A stretch of DNA of 8,286 bases from positions 1 to 8,286 of the forward strand of contig JAIENH010000536.1 of NCBI GenBank assembly GCA_019751475.1. Direction: 5' to 3'. Source of the DNA: Cyclobacteriaceae bacterium. Its GTDB lineage: Bacteria; Bacteroidota; Bacteroidia; Cytophagales; Cyclobacteriaceae. The number at the start of each line of letters is the position of its first letter. Within the stretch, counting starts at the first letter, position 1. The notes beneath the pieces were generated by a model. That model was not told the origin of the DNA. It worked only from the letters and a program-made list of their open reading frames with translations, and did not search any database. Shown piece by piece: positions 1-5,394 of this stretch. The position numbers were made by a program, and so were the translations under genes.

Positions 1-1
1 C

Positions 2-1249
2 AGTGGCGGATTGGATTCTATGGTGATGGCTCATCTTTTCAAAGAAGCCGGCTATAGCGTGGGTATCGCTCATTGCAATTTTCAGTTGCGTGGCTCCGAA
101 TCGGATGAAGATGAGTTGTTTGTAAAAAATCATTGTGCCGTTGCCAACATTCCATTTTTCAGCAAACGATTTGATACCAATAACTATGCCGAAGCCAACC
201 AGCTATCCACGCAAATGGCAGCGCGAGAGCTTCGCTATGCCTGGTTTAGCGAAATTCTTGAATCAAAAAAATATCACTGGCTGGCGACTGCGCATCACCT
301 AAACGACAATCTCGAAACCGTGATGCTGGCCTGGACAAAAGGTACCGACCTTCATCACCTTACGGGAATACCCGTGCAAAATGAAAAGGTAATCCGGCCA
401 CTGTTGTTTGCTACCCGCGATGAGATTGTGCAATACGCGCACGGCAATAATGTTTCCTGGCGGGAGGATTCCAGCAATGCTTCTTCCGATTATCAGCGAA
501 ATTTTATTCGCCATGAGGTGGTGCCAAAACTAAAGCAAATCAATCCTTCCTTGGAGGAAACATTTTCTACTTCACTGGAGAAATTGAAAGGCGCTTCCGA
601 ACAAATGCAACGAGGTCTTGGCCAATTGCGCGACAGCATTGTGCAGACAGAGGGACGTAATCTCATCATCGACAAAAACCTGTTGTTGCTTTTGAAACAT
701 CCAGCCTTTTTCTGTTTTGAGCTTTTGCATCCTCTTGGGTTTGAATGGCAGCGTTGCGTGCAAATGGTAGAAGCCATCCATGGTCAACCGGGCAAGAAAT
801 TTCTTTCGTCCAGTCATGAAGCCGTGGTAGACCGGGATCATATTCTGGTGGTGCCTCGCGGGGCGGAATGGAATGACGAAGTGCTGATTGAAGAGGGGCA
901 AGATCAGGCCGCCATTGGCCCGTGGCAATTGAGCATCAGTCGGCTGACGGGAAAGACAATTTCCGAGGAAAGTAACGTGGCCACCCTTGACCTTGCTAAG
1001 TTGAAGTTTCCACTGCTGTGGCGCAAGTGGCGTCCAGGTGACAGTTTCGTCCCGCTGGGTTCGCGTCACCACAAGAAAATCAGCGACTTGCTGGTGGATG
1101 AAAAGGTACCGATGACCGACAAAGCCCATGTTACTTTATTGTTGTCTGGTAGAGAAGTGGCGTGGGTGGTGGGGCATCGGGTGGCTGAGCCATTTAAGGT
1201 AAGCGGGTCAACGAAAGCGGTGCTTTGTCTGCGCCTCCGGCAGCGATAA
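2..1249 (+). CDS. tilS: tRNA(Ile)-lysidine synthase, 5'-truncated by the window edge
   Basis: TilS is a cytoplasmic enzyme that uses ATP and lysine to convert the wobble cytidine of the CAU-anticodon tRNA-Ile to lysidine, so that the tRNA reads AUA. The open frame runs from the window edge and opens with the PP-loop ATP-binding motif SGGLDS at visible residues 1-6. It continues with AHHLNDNLET (97-106), the family's second conserved catalytic block, and RNFIRHEVVPKL (166-177). A C-terminal TilS domain begins near residue 340 (WRKWRPGDSFVPLG) and runs to the end. The 415 visible residues suggest that only about 20-30 N-terminal residues are missing, judged against the E. coli protein of about 430 residues. 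The TTG at 11 lies inside the PP-loop and is not a real start. The gene ends 83 bp before mdh, and I see no clear terminator between them. Confidence 0.95.
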   Translation, partial: SGGLDSMVMAHLFKEAGYSVGIAHCNFQLRGSESDEDELFVKNHCAVANIPFFSKRFDTNNYAEANQLSTQMAARELRYAWFSEILESKKYHWLATAHHLNDNLETVMLAWTKGTDLHHLTGIPVQNEKVIRPLLFATRDEIVQYAHGNNVSWREDSSNASSDYQRNFIRHEVVPKLKQINPSLEETFSTSLEKLKGASEQMQRGLGQLRDSIVQTEGRNLIIDKNLLLLLKHPAFFCFELLHPLGFEWQRCVQMVEAIHGQPGKKFLSSSHEAVVDRDHILVVPRGAEWNDEVLIEEGQDQAAIGPWQLSISRLTGKTISEESNVATLDLAKLKFPLLWRKWRPGDSFVPLGSRHHKKISDLLVDEKVPMTDKAHVTLLLSGREVAWVVGHRVAEPFKVSGSTKAVLCLRLRQR

Positions 1250-1332
1250 TAAAACTGATGGCACCTCGCTGGGAATTCTCACTCAATTGATAACTTTCGC
1301 CCCATTTTAAAAACGACCTAAATCAAAACTGT
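1250..1332 (+). promoter_or_regulatory. tilS-mdh spacer with a weak -7-like box
   Basis: The spacer contains TAACTTTC at 1291-1298. This matches the Bacteroidota -7 consensus TAnnTTTG at all fixed positions except the last, and it lies about 35 bp before the mdh start. No good TTG -33 element is visible at the expected distance. The stretch just before the ATG is A-rich, as is common for translation initiation in this phylum, and there is no Shine-Dalgarno sequence. mdh could have its own promoter here or be read through from tilS. Confidence 0.25.
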
Positions 1333-2265
1333 ATGAAGATTACCGTTGTGGGTGCCGGCAATGTGGGCGCCACCTGTGCCGATGTGCTCGCGTATCGCGA
1401 AGTGGCCAATGAGATTGTGTTGGTGGATATTAAGGAAGGCCTGGCCGAAGGTAAGGCACTTGATATTTGGCAGAAAGCGCCCATTGATTTATACGACAGC
1501 CGTACCATTGGTTCTACCAATGATTATTCTAAATCCGCCAAGTCGGATGTGGTGGTAATTACCTCCGGTTTGCCACGCAAGCCGGGCATGAGCCGCGATG
1601 ATTTGATTAGTACCAACGCGGGCATTGTGAAGTCCGTGACTGAGAATGTGGTGAAGCACTCACCCAACGCCATTATTATCGTGGTGTCCAACCCACTGGA
1701 CGTAATGACTTACCAGGCACATTTGATTTCCAAGTTTCCTCGCACGCGCGTGATGGGTATGGCAGGCATTTTGGATACGGCACGTTACCGGGCTTTCCTG
1801 GCAGAAGCGCTTAGCGTGTCTCCTAAAGATATTCAGGCTATGTTACTCGGTGGGCATGGCGACACCATGGTGCCACTACCCAGGTACACAACTGTATCCG
1901 GTATTCCAGTAACGGAACTGATTGATAAAGACAAACTCAACGCCATCATCGAGCGCACCAAAGTAGGAGGAGGAGAATTGGTGAAGTTGATGGGTACTTC
2001 TGCCTGGTATGCGCCAGGCTCTGCCGCTGCTCAAATGGTGGAGGCCATTGTAAAAGACCAGCGGAGAATATTGCCGGTGTGTATGCAATTGGATGGAGAG
2101 TACGGAATTAAGAATTGCTACCTAGGAGTGCCCGTTGTGTTGGGTAAAAACGGTATTGAGAAAGTAATTGAACTGGAACTCAACAGCGAAGAGAAAGCAC
2201 TTCTGGAGACCAGCCGCAAGCACGTGAAGGAAGTGATGGACGTGCTGGATAAGCTGCCTAAGTAA
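1333..2265 (+). CDS. mdh: Malate dehydrogenase (NAD-dependent, LDH-like type)
   Basis: This enzyme catalyses reversible oxidation of malate to oxaloacetate with NAD in the TCA cycle, in the cytoplasm. The protein has 310 residues, the normal length for the LDH-like malate dehydrogenases found in many bacteria. The N-terminal Rossmann fold shows GAGNVG at residues 7-12 and the acidic residue D32 after the second strand, which favours NAD. The mobile loop PRKPGMSRDD (81-90) carries arginines at 82 and 88; an arginine at the first position, rather than the glutamine of lactate dehydrogenases, indicates malate specificity. SNPLD is at 119-123, the catalytic Asp/Arg block LDTAR at 147-151, and the catalytic histidine is H175 in GGHGDTM. 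The ATG start is preceded by an A-rich leader and directly begins the Rossmann strand. A strong terminator follows 18 bp after the stop. Confidence 0.97.
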   Translation: MKITVVGAGNVGATCADVLAYREVANEIVLVDIKEGLAEGKALDIWQKAPIDLYDSRTIGSTNDYSKSAKSDVVVITSGLPRKPGMSRDDLISTNAGIVKSVTENVVKHSPNAIIIVVSNPLDVMTYQAHLISKFPRTRVMGMAGILDTARYRAFLAEALSVSPKDIQAMLLGGHGDTMVPLPRYTTVSGIPVTELIDKDKLNAIIERTKVGGGELVKLMGTSAWYAPGSAAAQMVEAIVKDQRRILPVCMQLDGEYGIKNCYLGVPVVLGKNGIEKVIELELNSEEKALLETSRKHVKEVMDVLDKLPK

Positions 2266-2283
2266 TTTTTAGGTTTACAAATT

Positions 2284-2320
2284 AAAAATGCCAAGGCTAA
2301 GCCTTGGCATTTTTGTTTTT
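2284..2320 (+). terminator. Intrinsic terminator downstream of mdh
   Basis: This is a perfect inverted repeat: AAAAATGCCAAGGCT (2284-2298) pairs with AGCCTTGGCATTTTT (2300-2314). The realistic hairpin loop is about five bases (CTAAG), and T-rich sequence continues to 2320. Because the outer stem is A5/T5, it can act on both strands, but only mdh points into it. It separates mdh from the toxin-antitoxin cassette. Confidence 0.92.
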
Positions 2321-2326
2321 ATGACT

Positions 2327-2343
2327 GTAACCATTTTGGTAAC
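2327..2343. promoter_or_regulatory. Candidate operator of the higBA cassette (near-palindrome)
   Basis: GTAACCA (2327-2333) and TGGTAAC (2337-2343) form an inverted repeat around TTT. Six of seven pairs are complementary and only the A/A pair at 2329/2341 fails. It lies seven bases upstream of the -7 box of higB. That is where an HTH antitoxin such as HigA would be expected to bind for autorepression. The role is inferred from position and symmetry only. Confidence 0.4.
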
Positions 2344-2349
2344 ATTTCA

Positions 2350-2357
2350 TATATTTG
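2350..2357 (+). promoter_or_regulatory. Bacteroidota -7 box in front of higB
   Basis: TATATTTG is an exact match to the TAnnTTTG -7 consensus of the Bacteroidota housekeeping sigma factor. It ends only four bases before the GTG start of higB, so the transcript would begin at or very near the start codon. No TTTG -33 element is seen at the usual 19-21 bp spacing. Confidence 0.5.
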
Positions 2358-2361
2358 CTTC

Positions 2362-2682
2362 GTGAGAGTTATTGCTGTCAAAACTCTTAGGGGCTACATG
2401 AAAGCTTTTCCGATGGCGAAACAAGCAATATTGTCTTGGTTCGAGGAGGCTGAGAAAGCAGATTGGAGTAACCCAAACGAGTTGAAAGCTCATTATCGTA
2501 GCGCATCAATTATTTCTGAGAAAAGAGTTGTCTTTAACATTCATGGAAATTCATTCAGATTGATAGTTGACGTGGAATATCGATTGGGAATAGTTTTTAT
2601 TGTTTGGTTTGGCCCGCATAAGCAGTACGATGAGTTAGATGTCAAAAAAGTCAGTTATGATAAAGCCGATAAAAACCGATAA
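2362..2682 (+). CDS. higB: HigB-family toxin (RelE-like mRNA interferase)
   Basis: This 106-residue protein resembles HigB toxins, RelE-fold ribonucleases that cut mRNA, usually on the ribosome. The family pattern is visible as WSNPNELKAHYRSASII (residues 35-51), RVVFNIHGNSFRLIVDVEY (55-73) and the C-terminal strand with GPHKQYDEL (84-92). The basic and histidine residues in the last two blocks are the usual active-site candidates. The only reasonable start is GTG at 2362, which begins the family's first strand and lies four bases after a -7 box. The toxin gene precedes the antitoxin gene, as is usual for hig loci, and overlaps it. The cassette is AT-rich: positions 2521-2580 are 30% GC, against 58% for 1561-1620 in mdh. 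This suggests it was acquired separately. Assignment is by motif and context. Confidence 0.85.
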   Translation: MRVIAVKTLRGYMKAFPMAKQAILSWFEEAEKADWSNPNELKAHYRSASIISEKRVVFNIHGNSFRLIVDVEYRLGIVFIVWFGPHKQYDELDVKKVSYDKADKNR

Positions 2683-3016
2683 ACAATACAATAAGGCATT
2701 AAGCCGGATTTACACGTTAATGCAAAAAGATTTAAAAGTAAACTCGGATGAGTCTGATGAACTTGAAATTCTGTCAGTCCTCGTAAAGGAGTATGAGAAC
2801 ATTCATTTTCCGATGCCAAAGCCAAACCCGTTGGCGGCTATTCGATTCAGATTGGAGCAAATGGGTATGGGTGAAGCGGAGTTGTCCGAGATATTAGGCC
2901 ACCGATCTCGTAAATCCGAAATTCTTTCAGGAAAAAGAAAGTTGAGTTTATCGATGATCAGGAAGTTGAATGAGGTGTTAAATATACCCGCAGAGGTTCT
3001 TATCCAGGCATATTGA
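2657..3016 (+). CDS. higA: HigA-family antitoxin (HTH, partner of HigB)
   Basis: This antitoxin would bind and neutralise HigB and repress the shared promoter. From the ATG at 2657 it has 119 residues. The N-terminal IKPIKTDKQYNKAL block and the ELEILSVLVKEYE helix are typical of the longer HigA family. The C-terminal XRE-like helix-turn-helix region follows, with IRFRLEQMGMGEAELSEILG, then RSRKSEILSGKRKLSLSMIRKL and NIPAEVLIQAY. An in-frame ATG at 2639 would add six residues (MSKKSV). I prefer 2657 because homologues of this family usually begin just before the KPI block, but the choice is not secure. Overlap with higB is 26 bp (44 bp with the other start), indicating translational coupling. 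It ends 13 bp from the convergent methyltransferase gene, with no terminator visible between them. Confidence 0.88.
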   Translation: MIKPIKTDKQYNKALSRIYTLMQKDLKVNSDESDELEILSVLVKEYENIHFPMPKPNPLAAIRFRLEQMGMGEAELSEILGHRSRKSEILSGKRKLSLSMIRKLNEVLNIPAEVLIQAY

Positions 3017-3029
3017 AGGACTTCTCAGA

Positions 3030-3791
3030 TTATTGAACCTTTTTTCCGATGTAGAGAACCTCTTCCTTTTGTAGTCCAAATTTATCAGGTTGCATCGCTG
3101 CGAACCTGTTTTCCTCTGCCCTCAGTCCACTGCGTTCTATACGGCTGGCGTAATCTTTTCCAAATAATCTTACGTGATCATCCTGGCCAAAGATTTTTTC
3201 ACGCTCACGTGGATTGGTGACACTAGAATCTTCAAATGTCACGTCAGGAACGGGTGAAAAGAATGGCACTTGTAAGATTGACCAGCCACCTGGTTTTAGT
3301 ACACGCCTGATTTCGCGCATGGCTTGAATATCATCTTTCACATGCTCCAACACGTGATTGCACAGCACCACGTCAAATTCATTTTCCCCGAAAGGGATTT
3401 GATGGATGTCCATCTTTACTTTTGCAAGAGGTGATTCAATATCTGCAGTGATGTAGCCGTCTCCATGAATTTTTTCGAACCGCTTGATGAAGCCCGGCTC
3501 CGGAGCAATGTGCAACACGCGAAGCTTTTGAGTAAAAAAGTTAGTTTGTTCTTTCAGGTAAAGCCAGATCAGACGATGACGCTCCAGTGATAAACAAGAG
3601 GGGCATAGTGCGTTAGGCCGTGGATTAATGCGACCGTAAGGAAGAAATTTTCGATACGAATGCTGGCAGATGGGGCATTCCACTGAATGGCCTTTGTAAA
3701 AAACACCTACTACCCGGAGCCCTATGCCGCTTACCGCCTGCAAATATTTACGAGGTACGAATCGGATCAATAGCGAAATCAGGGTTTTCAT
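3030..3791 (-). CDS. SAM-dependent methyltransferase with N-terminal zinc-ribbon-like module
   Basis: This 253-residue protein has a short hydrophobic/basic N-terminus, then two cysteine pairs, CPIC (C39, C42) and CPSC (C63, C66), likely forming a small zinc ribbon. A class I methyltransferase domain follows. SAM-binding motif I is VLHIAPEPGF (92-101), with APEPG in place of the common GxGxG. A D at 117 or 129 fits motif II or III. DVVLCNHVLEHV (140-151) and EIRRVLKPGGW (160-170) are the typical type-11 methyltransferase motifs. The substrate is unknown; related proteins are often called generic methyltransferases, and small-molecule, glycan or nucleic-acid substrates are all possible. The start is ATG at 3791. 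An upstream in-frame TTG at 3800 overlaps a perfect -7 box and would not be transcribed from it. The gene is convergent with higBA and divergent from the sigma operon. Confidence 0.85.
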   Translation of the reverse strand: MKTLISLLIRFVPRKYLQAVSGIGLRVVGVFYKGHSVECPICQHSYRKFLPYGRINPRPNALCPSCLSLERHRLIWLYLKEQTNFFTQKLRVLHIAPEPGFIKRFEKIHGDGYITADIESPLAKVKMDIHQIPFGENEFDVVLCNHVLEHVKDDIQAMREIRRVLKPGGWSILQVPFFSPVPDVTFEDSSVTNPREREKIFGQDDHVRLFGKDYASRIERSGLRAEENRFAAMQPDKFGLQKEEVLYIGKKVQ

Positions 3792-3797
3792 GGCGCG

Positions 3798-3805
3798 CAA
3801 AGATA
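3798..3805 (-). promoter_or_regulatory. Bacteroidota -7 box in front of the methyltransferase gene
   Basis: On the minus strand this reads TATCTTTG, an exact match to TAnnTTTG. It ends six bases before the ATG at 3791. Transcription starting a few bases downstream would give a leader of at most a couple of bases. No TTTG -33 element lies at the expected spacing. The box supports the ATG at 3791 as the start. Confidence 0.5.
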
Positions 3806-3836
3806 ATCGGGAAATGCCACTTTAGGCCCTATTTTA

Positions 3837-3853
3837 GAGGTTCCAAAAACCTC
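3837..3853. repeat. Small inverted repeat in the divergent intergenic region
   Basis: GAGGTT (3837-3842) and AACCTC (3848-3853) form a six-base-pair inverted repeat around CCAAA. It lies between the divergent methyltransferase and sigma-factor genes, about 107 bp before the ATG of the sigma factor. A regulator binding site is possible. It is short enough to be chance, and no T-tract supports a terminator. I see no convincing TAnnTTTG box for the sigma operon in the rest of this spacer. Confidence 0.25.
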
Positions 3854-3960
3854 GAATTTTCATAAAACTTTTTAGCCCTGTACCGCATCTTAAGCGTAAA
3901 TAGCAGAAGTTCTGGTTGATCTCTACCCTCGCTGTGACACAAACCTACACCTCACCGGCC

Positions 3961-4563
3961 ATGATGCATGCTGAGCATCTCATCGCGCAGGCCCGCGAAG
4001 GAGACACAGCGGCCCAGGGCAAACTAGTACAAGCGTGGTATAAGCGCATCTATAATTTCACGTTCAAGTTCTTCTACGATCACGACATGGCCATGGAGGT
4101 ATCGCAGAAGACCTTCATTGCGATGCACCGGAATCTGGGGGCGCTGAACGACACGGCCAGGTTTAAGTCATGGTTGTACACCATTGCCGTAAACTGTTGT
4201 CGCGAAGAACTGCGAAAGAAGAAGAACAGCCGGGCAGTTTCGCTCCACGATTTCCGGCCGGGAGAAGCGGAGGAGAGTTATCGATGGGAAGTTTCTGCTG
4301 AGCGCAATGAAAACCCGGAGAATCTGCTACGGCAAAGTGAGTTGGCTGACTTATTGCAAACATGCCTGATGCAGTTGAGTGAGGAACAACGCGAGGTGGT
4401 GATTATGAAAGAGTATGAGGGACTCAAGTTTCGGGAGATTGCGGAGGCTTTGCAGATTTCTGAGAACACGGTCAAGTCGAGAATGTATTATGGATTGGAA
4501 GCGTTGAAGCACATGTTGGAACGAAAACGAATTACGAAAGAAACCATTGGTTATGAATTATAA
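3961..4563 (+). CDS. RNA polymerase ECF-type sigma factor (sigma-70 family)
   Basis: The protein has the two-domain layout of ECF sigma factors. Region 2 spans about residues 18-88, with IYNFTFKFFYDHDMAMEVSQ, TFIAMHRNLG and FKSWLYTIAVNCCREELRKKK. Region 4 spans about 135-188, with LSEEQREVVIMKEYEGLKF and the helix-turn-helix FREIAEALQISENTVKSRMY. It would direct core RNA polymerase to a small set of promoters when released by its partner. From the ATG at 3961 it has 200 residues. In-frame GTG (3934) and TTG (3916) codons would add 9 or 15 residues. The conserved part begins at HLIAQAREGD, so 3961 or 3964 suffices, but 3934 cannot be excluded. It overlaps the next gene by 11 bp, as sigma/anti-sigma pairs often do. 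Confidence 0.93.
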   Translation: MMHAEHLIAQAREGDTAAQGKLVQAWYKRIYNFTFKFFYDHDMAMEVSQKTFIAMHRNLGALNDTARFKSWLYTIAVNCCREELRKKKNSRAVSLHDFRPGEAEESYRWEVSAERNENPENLLRQSELADLLQTCLMQLSEEQREVVIMKEYEGLKFREIAEALQISENTVKSRMYYGLEALKHMLERKRITKETIGYEL

Positions 4564-5386
4564 ACCTGATGAAGCAACACTGGTATCGTTTCTCTATGGA
4601 GAGCTGAGCGGTGAGGAGTTGCGCCAAGTAGAAGAGTACCTTCAGAAAAATCCGGACGAGAGAAAGCGCCTGGAGGAGTGGTCATTCACCCGGTCGACCT
4701 TGTCAAGCCTGGCCGACAAGGAAGTGATAGCGCCTCCGATATTCCTTGAAGGAAGCCCTCGCACTACACCTTTTTGGAAAGAGAGTTATTTCCGGTTACC
4801 ACTGGGTATTGCGGCTTCCTTCCTCTTCATGATAGTTACTGCGAAAATCATGGGGTTATCTCTGCGTTATTCTGGCAATGAATTGCGGATTGGCTTTGGT
4901 GCTACCGAGAGCAAGCAAGAAGTACCGGCCGTTACCCGTGAGCAAGTGGGGGAGATGATCAATCAATCCTTACAGCAAAACAACCACGTGCTGCAGGCGT
5001 CTTGGAATGAAGACAGAACAATGTTGCAGAAGTCTATTCAGAAAAATCTGGCGTCTGCTTCAGGCAAGATTGATAAGCTGGTGAAGACAGCATCATCGGC
5101 AAACCAGGAGCAGGTGAAACGATTTGTAAACCAGATGCAAAACGAAAACCTGAAACTGATGAAAGACTACATGCAGCTCTCCGCCACGGGCCAAAAAGAG
5201 TATATCGAGAGTTTGCTGGTTGATTTTTCAAAATACCTGCAAGAGCAGCGTAAGCAGGATATTCAGCTATTTCAGGCGAAGGTGAACAGCGTGGAGAGCA
5301 ATACCAATCAGTTTAAGCAGGAGACCGAGCAAATTTTAACAAGTTTAATTGCCAATACAGGCACCACTAATCAACGTAGAAATTGA
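4553..5386 (+). CDS. Putative anti-sigma factor, single-pass membrane protein with coiled-coil periplasmic part
   Basis: From the ATG at 4553 it has 277 residues. The N-terminal 45 residues (TLVSFLYGELSGEELRQVEEYLQK, then NPDERKRLEEW) align by eye with the anti-sigma zinc-finger domain. However, the His and CxxC ligands are replaced: Y29 stands where His is expected and NPDE where CPxC is. Residues about 82-104 form one transmembrane helix (LPLGIAASFLFMIVTAKIMGL). The remaining ~170 residues are Q/N/K-rich, helical, and likely periplasmic. The inferred role is to hold the upstream sigma factor at the membrane and respond to an envelope signal, perhaps via the exported protein encoded downstream. 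It overlaps the sigma gene by 11 bp. A TTG six bases upstream is an unlikely start. Function is assigned by position, topology and weak N-terminal likeness. Confidence 0.72.
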   Translation: MNYKPDEATLVSFLYGELSGEELRQVEEYLQKNPDERKRLEEWSFTRSTLSSLADKEVIAPPIFLEGSPRTTPFWKESYFRLPLGIAASFLFMIVTAKIMGLSLRYSGNELRIGFGATESKQEVPAVTREQVGEMINQSLQQNNHVLQASWNEDRTMLQKSIQKNLASASGKIDKLVKTASSANQEQVKRFVNQMQNENLKLMKDYMQLSATGQKEYIESLLVDFSKYLQEQRKQDIQLFQAKVNSVESNTNQFKQETEQILTSLIANTGTTNQRRN

Positions 5387-5394
5387 AATTCAAA

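Noticed and set aside
572..1129. 185-codon open frame on the minus strand inside tilS
   Set aside because: It lies wholly antisense to a well-supported tilS frame, shows no family motif, and has low-complexity histidine/glutamine-rich content typical of a shadow frame.
3916..3960. Longer sigma-factor starts at TTG 3916 or GTG 3934
   Set aside because: The added residues lie before the conserved region, and ATG 3961 gives a complete protein. GTG 3934 remains possible but is not favoured.
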